Shown here: positions 44,240-52,732 of the stretch, piece by piece
Position numbering within the stretch: position 1 is the stretch's first letter
How the letters are laid out: every line of letters starts with the position of its first letter
Assembly (NCBI RefSeq): GCF_009905615.1
Contig: NZ_JAAAKW010000018.1
Location: 1-64,000 of the forward strand
DNA: 64,000 bases
DNA from: Pseudomonas sp. SLFW
GTDB taxonomy: Bacteria; Pseudomonadota; Gammaproteobacteria; Pseudomonadales; Pseudomonadaceae
Direction of reading: 5' to 3'
Made by a program: the position numbers and the translations under genes
The notes under the pieces: model-generated
What the model was told of the DNA's origin: nothing
The model's database searches: none
The model's input: the letters and a program-made list of their open reading frames with translations, nothing else

Positions 44240-45154
44240 TTAAAGACTGTCCGGATCGCCAAAAAACATCTGAATCCGCGACCTCAACCAGCGCTCGCCG
44301 GGGTCGTTATCCTGGGAACCGCGCCAGGCCATGTGCAGCTCGAAGGTGCGGGCTTCCACTGGCAATTCTTCAGCCCGTACACCGCCCGCTGCGGTGAGCA
44401 CGGCGGCGGTGTAGTCGGGCACGGTGGCGACGATGTCGGTGCCGGCGATCAGGGTCGCCAGGCCGTTGAATTGCGGGACGGCCAGCACCACGTGGCGTTT
44501 GCGGCCGATCTTTTCCAGATATTCATCGATGAAGCCGCCCAGGTCGCCCGCGAACGAGACCAGCGCGTGGGGCCGTGCGCAGAAATCATCAAGGGTGATG
44601 GGGCCGGGCATCGAGTCGGCGCGAAGCAGTTTGGGTTTGCTGCGGCGCAGGACCTTGCGCTTGGCGTTCGCCGGGAGATCATCGGTGTAGCTCACACCGA
44701 TGGAAATCTCGCCGGATGACAGCAGCGCAGGCATCAGGATGTAGTTGGTGCGGCGTACCACCAGCACGATGCCGGGGGCTTCGGAGCGAAGGCGCTTGAG
44801 CAGCGAAGGCAGCAGCGCGAATTCGGCGTCATCGGACAGGCCGATGCGGAACACGGCAGTGCTGGTGGCCGGATCGAAATCGGCGGCGCGGCTCACGGCG
44901 GTGGAAATGGAGTCCAGCGCAGGGGACAGCAGGCCGAAGATTTCCACGGCGCGTGCCGTGGGTTCCATGCTGCGGCCGGTGCGGACGAACAACGGGTCGT
45001 CGAACAGCCCGCGCAGACGCGAGAGCGCCGCGCTGATCGCCGGCTGGCCCAGGAACAGCTTTTCCGCTGCACGGGTCACGCTGCGTTCATGCATGAGGGT
45101 TTCGAACACGATGAGCAGATTGAGGTCGACGCGACGCAGGTCGTTGCGATTCAT
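44240..45154 (-). CDS. mexT: LysR-family activator MexT
   Basis: A 304-residue LysR regulator. The N-terminus MNRNDLRRVDLNLLIVFETL, the helix-turn-helix with KLFLGQPAISAALSRLRGLF, and the end WLRSRIQMFFGDPDSL match my knowledge of P. aeruginosa MexT. The effector domain has FRIGLSDDAEF and VPQFNGLATLIAGTDIVATVP. MexT activates mexEF-oprN and mexS in response to electrophile, nitrosative or disulfide stress. It reads in the same direction as mexE, but hipBA separates the two. It is divergent from mexS across 466 bp. Confidence 0.93.
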   Translation of the reverse strand: MNRNDLRRVDLNLLIVFETLMHERSVTRAAEKLFLGQPAISAALSRLRGLFDDPLFVRTGRSMEPTARAVEIFGLLSPALDSISTAVSRAADFDPATSTAVFRIGLSDDAEFALLPSLLKRLRSEAPGIVLVVRRTNYILMPALLSSGEISIGVSYTDDLPANAKRKVLRRSKPKLLRADSMPGPITLDDFCARPHALVSFAGDLGGFIDEYLEKIGRKRHVVLAVPQFNGLATLIAGTDIVATVPDYTAAVLTAAGGVRAEELPVEARTFELHMAWRGSQDNDPGERWLRSRIQMFFGDPDSL

Positions 45155-45620
45155 GACGGGGGTCTCAGGGACATGGTCGGTTATGAGCGGCCAGAGAGGC
45201 CTTGCCAGTGTTCAGCTCGGGAACGAATGTTACGGAATGATGCCGATTCTGATCAGCCTTGAATGCATGCGCAAGCATACAAACGTGTTACCCATCACGA
45301 CCATCGATAATTTGCCTTGAACTTGGGCAATTTCAGGACACCCAACTGAAGAGGCGTGAGAGATCGAGCCACCCGACCCGGGGGGATTTCGTGCCAGTCA
45401 TGCTGACGTTCATCCGGAATGTGCGCATCGGGTTGCAAAGTCCGGGTGAGAAAAGAACAATGTCCGCCTTGAATACGTGAGCATTCGATGGTTATCTAAT
45501 GACCGCCTTTCAACAACAGAATCGATGACAGGCATGTCGACTATTAATAGCCACTGATAGTGTTACCGGCAGAGCCCGGATAGAGTTCATGGCATCAAGG
45601 TTCATAAGGCGAGGTTCGAA
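45155..45620. other. 466-bp mexT/mexS divergent region with a possible MexT half-site
   Basis: No gene is visible. At 45294-45308, ATCA-N5-ATCGAT matches the first two thirds of the MexT box with one mismatch, but the third block (expected ACYAT) is not there. The mexS promoter must lie in this region. A GAGG ribosome site precedes the mexS ATG. Confidence 0.45.
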
Positions 45621-46643
45621 ATGTCCCGCACGATCCGTTTTCATCAGTTCGGCCCGGCCGAGGTACTCAAGGTAGAAGAGGTGCCCGTCGCGTTGCCTGC
45701 CCCCGGCGAGGTGCAAGTGCGCGTACAGGCGATCGGCGTTACCTGGTACGACGTGCTGTGGCGCCAGAATCTGGCTTCTTCTCAGGCGCGGCTGCCGGCC
45801 GGTCTGGGCTCTGAAATGGCAGGCGTGATCACCGCTGTCGGTGATGGCGTGGCTGATCTGAACGTTGGCGACAAGGTGGCCAGCTTTCCCTCTGCAGACC
45901 CTAACGTGCACCCGGTTTATGGCGAGCTGATTACACTGCCCGCCACTTCCGTGACCCGTTATCCGGAAATTCTCACGCCTAATGAGGCAGCCGTACATTA
46001 CACGCCGCTGCTGATGGCGTACTTTGCCTTTGTCGACCTGGCTCGCGCCAAACCGGGGCAGACCGCTCTGGTGACCGATGCCAGCCATTGCGCGGGCCCT
46101 GCGTTCCTGCAGCTGGGCAAGGCACTAGGTATCAAGGTCATCGCCGCGACCAAGACCGAATCGTGCCGTGAATACCTGTTGAAGCTGGGTGCCGACAAGG
46201 TCGTGAACACCGAAGAGCAGGATCTGCTCATGGCGATCAACAAGTACACCGACAATCGGGGTGTCGACATCGTCCTGGACGGTTTGGGCGGCCCGCAGAT
46301 GTCCATGTTGGGCGACGTACTTGCACCCCGTGGGAGCCTGATTCTTTACGGCTTGCAGGGCGGCAATCAGACGCCGTTCCCGGCGTGTGCAGCGTTCCAG
46401 AAAAACATTCAGTTCTTCGTTCACTGTGTGGGCAATTTCACCGGCAAGCCCGAACTGGGTATCGCTCAAGACGAAGAAGCCGTGAAACGTGCCTTGCGTG
46501 ACATCAACCAATTGACCGCTGACCGCGTGCTGGTCCCGCAGATCACCAAGGTCTTTGCGTTCGATCAACTGGTCGAAGCGCACCGCTTGATGGATGGCTG
46601 CCCTGAAGGCGGTCGCATAGTGGTGGAAGTCGAGTCTGCCTGA
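45621..46643 (+). CDS. mexS: MexS, zinc-independent quinone-oxidoreductase-like MDR protein
   Basis: A 340-residue medium-chain dehydrogenase/reductase of the quinone oxidoreductase type, lacking the catalytic zinc ligands of true alcohol dehydrogenases. The start MSRTIRFHQFGPAEVLKVEE, TWYDVLWRQNLASSQARLPAGLG (split), VTDASHCAGPAFLQLGKALG and LYGLQGGNQTPFPAC match P. aeruginosa MexS as I know it. MexS detoxifies an unknown electrophilic metabolite; its loss activates MexT and MexEF-OprN. It is divergent from mexT, as in P. aeruginosa. Confidence 0.93.
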   Translation: MSRTIRFHQFGPAEVLKVEEVPVALPAPGEVQVRVQAIGVTWYDVLWRQNLASSQARLPAGLGSEMAGVITAVGDGVADLNVGDKVASFPSADPNVHPVYGELITLPATSVTRYPEILTPNEAAVHYTPLLMAYFAFVDLARAKPGQTALVTDASHCAGPAFLQLGKALGIKVIAATKTESCREYLLKLGADKVVNTEEQDLLMAINKYTDNRGVDIVLDGLGGPQMSMLGDVLAPRGSLILYGLQGGNQTPFPACAAFQKNIQFFVHCVGNFTGKPELGIAQDEEAVKRALRDINQLTADRVLVPQITKVFAFDQLVEAHRLMDGCPEGGRIVVEVESA

Positions 46644-46759
46644 GCGCAATTCATCGCGCTGGCTGAATGATCGACGCTGTGGCCAAGCGTCGTATGAGTG
46701 GATCCGGTCGCCGGTTCAAGGTGCCCGTCCCGTTTTTTACCGGCCATGTTTCACCCGAC

Positions 46760-46793
46760 AAAGCCTTCCTGACGCGATCTGGAAGGCTTTTTT
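46760..46793 (+). terminator. Rho-independent terminator of mexS
   Basis: AAAGCCTTCC / GGAAGGCTTT forms a perfect 10-bp stem with an 11-nt loop, followed by TTT and GTTT. It is 117 bp beyond the mexS stop. Between it and 46951 I see only AT-rich sequence with two GTTTAAA copies. Confidence 0.88.
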
Positions 46794-46951
46794 GTTTATG
46801 GGTGACGTGTTATTAAACAGCCTGTTGCATTCGTCAGTGCCGCGTGCCTGACACCGTTGCTGTGACTGAATACTGTTTTGAATAAACAACTGTGTTTAAA
46901 AGAACGCGAGGGAAGTTTAAATCTGGCGCCATTCGAGTCGGTATCTGTACC

Positions 46952-46980
46952 TTGTAAATATTATCGAGACACCGATAATA
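46952..46980 (+). promoter_or_regulatory. Sigma-70 promoter overlapped by a perfect inverted-repeat operator
   Basis: TTGTAA (46952-46957) and GATAAT (46974-46979) are spaced by 16 bp and look like -35 and -10 boxes. TATTATCG (46959-46966) and CGATAATA (46973-46980) form a perfect 8-bp inverted repeat that covers the -10 box. A second small palindrome, GGTATCTGTACC, lies just upstream (46940-46951). Transcription would start near 46986, about 25 nt before the small ORF. The MocR gene of the cluster is the natural candidate to bind here. Confidence 0.6.
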
Positions 46981-47010
46981 GTTCAGTCAATACAACTCAA
47001 GGAATGAGTC

Positions 47011-47142
47011 ATGTCACACTTTCCGCTGCGCCTTTTCGATACCTTGTGCAGGGCGCCTGTGTTCGAAATCCTTCCCTGTCTTCTGCCCGTCCCCGCGCTC
47101 TCCGGCGGCTGTGGGGCAGGGCTCGGAACCCTTGATCGTTGA
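47011..47142 (+). CDS. Small ORF (43 codons, three Cys): candidate precursor or leader peptide
   Basis: An unannotated-size ORF that I do not recognise. It encodes 43 residues starting MSHFPLRLFDTLCRAPVFE, with Cys at 13, 23 and 34, a Pro/Leu-rich middle and a Gly-rich end (SGGCGAGLGTLDR). AAGGA lies 7 nt before the ATG, and a promoter lies 30 nt upstream, so it is the first ORF of the transcript. It ends 83 bp before a PP-loop ATPase gene. It could be the substrate of that enzyme, a regulatory leader peptide that controls downstream translation, or a chance ORF. An overlapping frame from ATG 47004 has no spacing from AAGGA and is less likely. Confidence 0.4.
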   Translation: MSHFPLRLFDTLCRAPVFEILPCLLPVPALSGGCGAGLGTLDR

Positions 47143-47225
47143 CCTGAGCCAGGATCGAGCTGTTCTTGTGGCACAGGTTATTGGCTTTTCCTCGACGGCG
47201 GAACGTCGTGGAAAGTTCGGATGTT

Positions 47226-48764
47226 ATGGCTGGACTGAGTATTTCAGGTGTCGACGTTATGAGTTCCATTCACGAACAAGCGATGAACTATGTTTATCAA
47301 CAGGTGCTGCAGCGGTTGTTGAGTTATTTCAATCGGGCCGAGAGAACGGCACTGCAATTATTGATTCAACGGCTGATCGTTGCCGCTGGTGGTATCGAAC
47401 AGATTGGCAACTATCGGGTCCTGGTGGCGTTCGGGGGTGGCAAGGACAGTGCCTATACCGTGGCGTTGCTCCGGGCCGCGCAATTGAGTATCGCGGGGCG
47501 TTCGCCCGCCACGTTCAAGTTGCGGGTCGTCAATATGCGCCACGCGGGCATGACGTCCGCGGTCATGGCCAACATTCACCGCTGTTATTCGGCGTTGTTT
47601 CTTCACGACGACCCTCGCGTGGAGTTGCTGGTCGTTGATCATCGGTATGTCCAGGCATTCGAACCCGATTTGCCCTTTTCGGCGGCAGGACGTGAGCAGA
47701 ACCGATCCGACATGCTGCTCGGTGGGCACCTGACGGCGGGCGATGCCCGGACCACCTTTTGCAACGCGTGTTACCTGAGCATGGCCGAGTGCCTGGGTCG
47801 GGCGGCGAATTGGGGAGACGGCGTCAGCGCCGTCGTCAATGGCGAGACCCTCAAAGAACAAAAGCAATACGCCACCTGGATCGCGCGCTTGAGCGGGCGC
47901 AGCGGCCAGAACGTGGAACGCTGGAACCCCCTCGGTTTCAGCCAGGCCATCAGCGCCATCGACCGTATCGGCCGCGTGTATTACCGCGAGCTGTATGGCG
48001 AGGAGTCAATGCCCATGGATTTCATGCTGAAGGCGCCAGAATTTGCGCACGTGAACAGGGGACCTGCATTTTTGCCCGTCGCGGATCTGATCGGTTTCAA
48101 GACTGAAGAGCATTGGGCGTTGCTCACGGATTTCCTGGGATTCCGTTTCGACGATCTGGCGTTCAGTTTCAGCGAATCCGATTGCGCGAACCCTTTGCTC
48201 ATGGCCCATATGCGCGGGCTCATGGCGCAATTCGTTCAAGGCCGGGAATACGCCGAGGGCATTGCCGAATACCTGGTGCTCGGCGCCGAAATGATGCGCC
48301 GCAAACGCATGCCCAAGCGCCTCATTCAGCAAGCGCTGGCGGCCTATGACGAGCCGGAAAAAGTCGACCTGCGACGCACTCTGGCGGACGGTTACGCCCA
48401 AGAAGCGTTCGGCCTCAATGAGGCTCAACTGGTGTGCCTGTTGTTTGCACCTTTTGTCGACGAGGGCGCGCAGCTGGAAGTGTTTTTGCGGGCTTGTCAT
48501 CCCGGCATGCTGGTGGCGCAGGCCGATCTGCACCGGGCGTTGTCGGGTCAGCCGGCGCCCGATCAAGTGGTGCAGTGGCTGGTGGACGTCAGCGGCTTGA
48601 GCCTGCAAGGCCTGCAAAACCTCTATGCGCGGTCACGCGTGGACTTTGGCGACAAACACTCAATCATCGCCCGCGTACGCGCGAGCGACCCGGACAAGGC
48701 TTGGGTGACGACCGTCGACCCCGCCACGGGCCAACCGGCGGTGGAACGGGTTTCCGGCCGCTGA
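47226..48764 (+). CDS. N-type ATP pyrophosphatase (PP-loop) protein of unknown pathway
   Basis: A protein of about 512 residues. The PP-loop VAFGGGKDSAYTVALLRAA is at residues 68-86, a variant of SGGxDS with Gly for the first Ser. Enzymes of this fold adenylate a carbonyl or carboxyl and then transfer sulfur or nitrogen (TtcA, ThiI, QueC, LarE-like). A CNAC pair at 179-182 and C189 follow, which could bind metal or carry sulfur. VVNGETLKEQKQY (203-215) may complete the nucleotide site. The C-terminal half (about 300-512) is helical, without a domain I recognise. The start could also be ATG 47259; neither has a strong ribosome site. It lies between a small ORF and a MocR regulator gene. Confidence 0.75.
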   Translation: MAGLSISGVDVMSSIHEQAMNYVYQQVLQRLLSYFNRAERTALQLLIQRLIVAAGGIEQIGNYRVLVAFGGGKDSAYTVALLRAAQLSIAGRSPATFKLRVVNMRHAGMTSAVMANIHRCYSALFLHDDPRVELLVVDHRYVQAFEPDLPFSAAGREQNRSDMLLGGHLTAGDARTTFCNACYLSMAECLGRAANWGDGVSAVVNGETLKEQKQYATWIARLSGRSGQNVERWNPLGFSQAISAIDRIGRVYYRELYGEESMPMDFMLKAPEFAHVNRGPAFLPVADLIGFKTEEHWALLTDFLGFRFDDLAFSFSESDCANPLLMAHMRGLMAQFVQGREYAEGIAEYLVLGAEMMRRKRMPKRLIQQALAAYDEPEKVDLRRTLADGYAQEAFGLNEAQLVCLLFAPFVDEGAQLEVFLRACHPGMLVAQADLHRALSGQPAPDQVVQWLVDVSGLSLQGLQNLYARSRVDFGDKHSIIARVRASDPDKAWVTTVDPATGQPAVERVSGR

Positions 48765-48781
48765 AGGGGGCGTCGCAGGCC

Positions 48782-48820
48782 ATGAGCGACCTGCTGCGCG
48801 GCTGCATTTTCTTTCATTGA
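48782..48820 (+). other. 12-codon ORF between the PP-loop and MocR genes
   Basis: ATG to TGA encodes MSDLLRGCIFFH, with one Cys and an aromatic end. It begins 17 bp after the PP-loop stop. The nearest purine run (GGGGG) is about 11 nt upstream, so the ribosome site is weak. Recorded because the neighbouring enzyme could act on a peptide; it may equally be chance. Confidence 0.15.
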
Positions 48821-48853
48821 CCCTGCGTTTTACGCATGGATGGGGTGTGTCCG

Positions 48854-50251
48854 ATGAATAACGACAAGACCGATTTTGCCTACCAGATGGTGTACCGCTA
48901 CCTGTCGCGGCTGACCCACGAATTGCCCGAAGGCCCGGCCGTCAAATTGCCGTCCCTGCGACTGCTGGCCCGACGGCTGCGGGTGTCGATTTCAACCGTT
49001 CAAAACGCGTATTCGCTGTTGGAGAAGGAAGGGCGGATCTGTTCGGTGCCCAAGTCCGGTTATTACGCGTTGCCTCAGCCCTGCAACGACGTTCACTGCG
49101 AGGGAGAAGATTTGCTGGCGCGGTTTCAGGCCGGGACGCGGCGCCCTGACATGTTCGTTTTCGGTGCCGATGAGCCCACGCTGTTGCAGTCGCTGGACGG
49201 CCCGTTGCTGAGCGTGGAGCGCGACCTGATGCGGCATTATCCCTGCCAGTCCGACCCACGCTATCAGCCGTTTGGCGACATCGAATTACGCACGGCGCTG
49301 GCCGCGTATTACACGTCGTCCACCGAGCATTGCTGGCACCCGGACAACGTTTTTATCGGTCCGGACAAGACCGGCGTGCTCAAGACGGTGCTCAAGGCGC
49401 TGCAATTGCGGGATTGCGCGGTATTGGTCGAGTCGCCGTGTGGCTGGAATATCCTGCGCACGCTGCAATCGTTTGGCGTTCGGGTGATCGAGCTGTGTAC
49501 GGATGCCGACGGCGTGATCGATCCCGACGAGCTGGAAGGCTTATTGCGCCACAGCGAGGTAAAAATGGCGGTGCTGTCGTCGCGAATGGACACCGTGCGC
49601 GGTCGGATCATGGCGCCGGAACAGCGGAAACGGTTGGCCGAGGTGCTGAATCGGCACGGCGTCTGGGTGCTGGAAAACGACAGCCAGGGCGGCCTGTGCT
49701 TCGACGAGCAATTCACGCCGTTGCGGGATTTGATCGATCCGGAAAGGCTGTTGATCGTCGGCGCCTTCGACAAGACCATCGGCCTGGAGGCGCCGTTCGG
49801 CTACCTGCTGACCCGCCATTCCCGCGCCTTGTGGCACCGCCAGCTGTTGCTGCGCTCGTTTCGCCTGCCACCCATTCGACAGAAAGCCATCGCCCGCCTG
49901 TACAACTCAGGCCAACTGGACAAACACCTGCACGTCTTGCGCTTGTGTTTGCAGCAGCGGGTGGAGCATTTGGGGCTGATGATCGATGACTTCCTGGGAG
50001 ACGACGTCACCTTTGAACGGCCTCAGGGCGGCGCGACGATTTGGCTGGAAAGCAAGCATCGCGTGGACATGGGGCGGGTGTTCGAGCGGCTGTTGGAACA
50101 ACGCATCGTCATCGCCCCCGGTGAGCTGTTCAGCGTGCGCGGGTTGCACCAACAGAGCCTGTGCCTGAGCGGCGCAGCGGACTGGACCCAGAACATCGAG
50201 TCGATGCTGGTGCATGTCAGGAATGCGCTGGTGCAGGAGCGGTTGGGGTAG
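48854..50251 (+). CDS. MocR/PdxR-type GntR regulator with aminotransferase domain
   Basis: A 465-residue fusion of a GntR winged helix (residues about 8-72; LPSLRLLARRLRVSISTVQNA cut at a turn) and a fold-type I aminotransferase domain (about 95-460). The PLP lysine is K307 in VGAFDKTIG, and LENDSQGG holds the cofactor Asp. MocR proteins sense PLP adducts or amino-compound ligands and usually control a nearby metabolic gene. It lies 90 bp after the PP-loop gene on the same strand. Start at 48854 is chosen over 48836 by the family N-terminus. The operator at 46959-46980 is a likely target. Confidence 0.85.
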   Translation: MNNDKTDFAYQMVYRYLSRLTHELPEGPAVKLPSLRLLARRLRVSISTVQNAYSLLEKEGRICSVPKSGYYALPQPCNDVHCEGEDLLARFQAGTRRPDMFVFGADEPTLLQSLDGPLLSVERDLMRHYPCQSDPRYQPFGDIELRTALAAYYTSSTEHCWHPDNVFIGPDKTGVLKTVLKALQLRDCAVLVESPCGWNILRTLQSFGVRVIELCTDADGVIDPDELEGLLRHSEVKMAVLSSRMDTVRGRIMAPEQRKRLAEVLNRHGVWVLENDSQGGLCFDEQFTPLRDLIDPERLLIVGAFDKTIGLEAPFGYLLTRHSRALWHRQLLLRSFRLPPIRQKAIARLYNSGQLDKHLHVLRLCLQQRVEHLGLMIDDFLGDDVTFERPQGGATIWLESKHRVDMGRVFERLLEQRIVIAPGELFSVRGLHQQSLCLSGAADWTQNIESMLVHVRNALVQERLG

Positions 50252-50350
50252 GGCGTTCGTAGCGGACGATCAAGTTCGCGGCGGTGCTCTGGTCCAGGGC
50301 GCCGCCGATCCATTTCTGTTTGCCAGACCCACCGCGCACCTGCTATCTGT

Positions 50351-52732
50351 ATGCCCGTCCAGTATTCAGACTGCCTGTTGCCACTTCCCGTGACCGCCAT
50401 CCTTTCCCCCGAACCCGCTGTCGATGCCGGCCCGGATGCATCGCCGCCCGGGCCTGTGCAGCCAGCGGTCGATCCGCAGCACGGCTATGCCATCGCGGTG
50501 CGGGCCTTGTGCGAGTTCACGGCCAAGGTCGGAGACCTTGATCTGCGTTTCACGCCATCGCCCACGGCCCAAGAGGGGATCGCCGGACATCGCACGGTGG
50601 CGTCCAGTCGCGGGGTTGACTATCAAGCCGAAGTCCCCCTGTCCGGCGCCTACCAGGAATTGAACGTCCGAGGCCGGGCCGACGGCTATGACGCGGCGCT
50701 CAATCAGTTGGAAGAGGTGAAGACCTACCGCGGCGACCTCGACAAGATGCCCGCCAATCACCGGCAGCTGCACTGGGCCCAGGCCAAAGTGTACGGATGG
50801 TTGATTTGTCAGCAGTTGAAGCTGGCTGAAGTGAACGTCACGCTGGTGTATTTCAACATCATCAACGAGCAGGAAACCCTGATTCGCGAACGGCACAGCG
50901 CTGATGAACTCAAGGCCTTCTTTGAGGCGCAGTGTCAGATTTTTCTGCACTGGGCACGTCAGGAAATGGCCCATGTTCAAACGCGAAACGACGTGCTGAC
51001 CGATCTGAAATTTCCTCACGGTGCGTTCCGAGCGGGCCAGCGGGTGTTGGCGGAGTCGGTGTACAAGGCCGTCAGCACCGGGCGTTGCCTCATGGCGCAG
51101 GCGCCGACCGGCATCGGCAAGACCATCGGCACGGTGTTCCCGATGCTCAAGGCGACGCCGACCCAAAAGCTCGACAAGGTATTCTTTCTTACCGCTAAGA
51201 CCCCGGGCCGAAAGCTGGCGCTGGATGCCTTGAGCGTGATCGGCCGCAGCGCCCCCGAGCTGGATGTGCGTGTGCTGGAAATGGTCGCGCGGGACAAGGC
51301 CTGCGAATTCCCCGCCAACGCCTGCAACGGCGATTCCTGCCCATTGGCTAAAGGGTTTTACGACCGCTTGCCCGCCGCCCGCAGCGAGGCTGTGGCCCAC
51401 CGCTGGCTGGATCAGCCCGGGTTGCGTGAAGTGGCCTTGCGGCACGACGTCTGTCCTTATTATCTGAGCCAGGAAATGGCGCGCTGGTCGGACGTGGTGA
51501 TCGCCGACTACAACTATTACTTCGACCTCAGCGCCTTGCTGTTCGGGTTGTGCCAGTTCAATCAGTGGCGCGTCGCGGTGCTGGTGGACGAGGCACACAA
51601 CATGGTCGAGCGTGCTCGGCAGATGTACAGCGCGAGCCTCGACCAATTCGTTTTGAATCAGGTCCGGCAGAGCGCGCCGGAGCCCTTGAAAAAATCCCTG
51701 CAACGGCTTAATCGCGAGTGGAACGCGCTGCACAAGGACCAGGTCGCGCCGTACCAGGCCTATCCCGCGACCCCTGGCAAATTCCTCTCGGCGCTCAACC
51801 TGTGCGTCGCCGCGTTCGGTGATTATTTCAACGATCATCCCCACGCGGCCAACGGCGAACTGCAAAGCTTCTATTTCGAAGCGATCCAGTTCGGGCGGAT
51901 TGCCGAGCTGTTCGGTGAGCATTACCTGTTCGACATCAGCAAGCGCGAGGCGAGGGGCAACAAGGCGCTGTCGAAACTGACCCTGCGCAACGTCGTGCCT
52001 GCCGAATTCATTCGCCCGCGCCTCACCGCCGCCCGCAGCACGGTGCTGTTCTCGGCCACGCTCAACCCCCGGCATTTTTACCGCGACCTGCTGGGTCTGC
52101 CGGAGAACACGGCGTGGATCGATGTCGAGTCGCCGTTTCAAAAGGCGCAACTGGACGTGCACATCGTCAGCCGCATCTCCACCCGCTACACCCATCGACA
52201 GGCGTCGCTGGCGCCCATCGTGGCGCTGATGGCCGAGCAATTCCAGGTGCGCCCTGGCAACTACCTCGCATTCTTCAGCAGCTTCGACTACCTGCAACAG
52301 GTGGCGGAATTGATGCGCGCCAGCCACCCCGACGTGCCCCTGTGGCAGCAGTCGCGGGGCATGGCCGAAACTGATCGGCAGGCATTCCTCGATCGTTTCA
52401 CCCCTGAGAGCCAGGGCATTGGCTTCGCGGTGCTGGGCGGCGCGTTCGGTGAAGGGATCGATTTGCCGGGGGCGCGGCTGATCGGCGCGTTCATCGCGAC
52501 CCTCGGCCTGGCGCAGATCAACCCGGTCAACGAACAGCTCAAGCAGCGAATGAGCCTGTTGTTCGGCGCCGGTTACGATTACACCTATCTCTACCCCGGC
52601 CTGCAGAAAGTGGTGCAGGCGGCAGGGCGGGTGATTCGCGGTCAGGATGATCGTGGGGTGGTGATGCTGATCGACGACCGGTTTGCCGAGCACAAGATTC
52701 AGCAGTTGTTGCCGACGTGGTGGCAGCTGTAG
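50351..52732 (+). CDS. DinG/XPD-type Fe-S DNA helicase with N-terminal PD-(D/E)xK nuclease domain
   Basis: A 793-residue SF2 helicase. The first 200 residues resemble Cas4/RecB-type PD-(D/E)xK nucleases, with GRAD111G, then E122-V-K124. The helicase part has Walker A PTGIGKT near 252-259, an Fe-S domain with C318, C325, C330 and C368, and the DEAH box at D413. Late motifs include FGEGIDLPGARL and QAAGRVIRGQDDRG (motif VI). Such proteins unwind 5'-to-3' in DNA repair; the nuclease part suggests flap or end processing. The true start is uncertain: no good ribosome site precedes 50351, and GTG 50390 is possible. Confidence 0.85.
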   Translation: MPVQYSDCLLPLPVTAILSPEPAVDAGPDASPPGPVQPAVDPQHGYAIAVRALCEFTAKVGDLDLRFTPSPTAQEGIAGHRTVASSRGVDYQAEVPLSGAYQELNVRGRADGYDAALNQLEEVKTYRGDLDKMPANHRQLHWAQAKVYGWLICQQLKLAEVNVTLVYFNIINEQETLIRERHSADELKAFFEAQCQIFLHWARQEMAHVQTRNDVLTDLKFPHGAFRAGQRVLAESVYKAVSTGRCLMAQAPTGIGKTIGTVFPMLKATPTQKLDKVFFLTAKTPGRKLALDALSVIGRSAPELDVRVLEMVARDKACEFPANACNGDSCPLAKGFYDRLPAARSEAVAHRWLDQPGLREVALRHDVCPYYLSQEMARWSDVVIADYNYYFDLSALLFGLCQFNQWRVAVLVDEAHNMVERARQMYSASLDQFVLNQVRQSAPEPLKKSLQRLNREWNALHKDQVAPYQAYPATPGKFLSALNLCVAAFGDYFNDHPHAANGELQSFYFEAIQFGRIAELFGEHYLFDISKREARGNKALSKLTLRNVVPAEFIRPRLTAARSTVLFSATLNPRHFYRDLLGLPENTAWIDVESPFQKAQLDVHIVSRISTRYTHRQASLAPIVALMAEQFQVRPGNYLAFFSSFDYLQQVAELMRASHPDVPLWQQSRGMAETDRQAFLDRFTPESQGIGFAVLGGAFGEGIDLPGARLIGAFIATLGLAQINPVNEQLKQRMSLLFGAGYDYTYLYPGLQKVVQAAGRVIRGQDDRGVVMLIDDRFAEHKIQQLLPTWWQL

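Noticed and set aside
46878..47135. An 85-codon frame overlapping the small peptide ORF in another reading frame
   Set aside because: It starts with TTG, its internal ATG at 47004 touches the ribosome site with no spacing, and its C-terminal half is Arg-rich shadow-like sequence.
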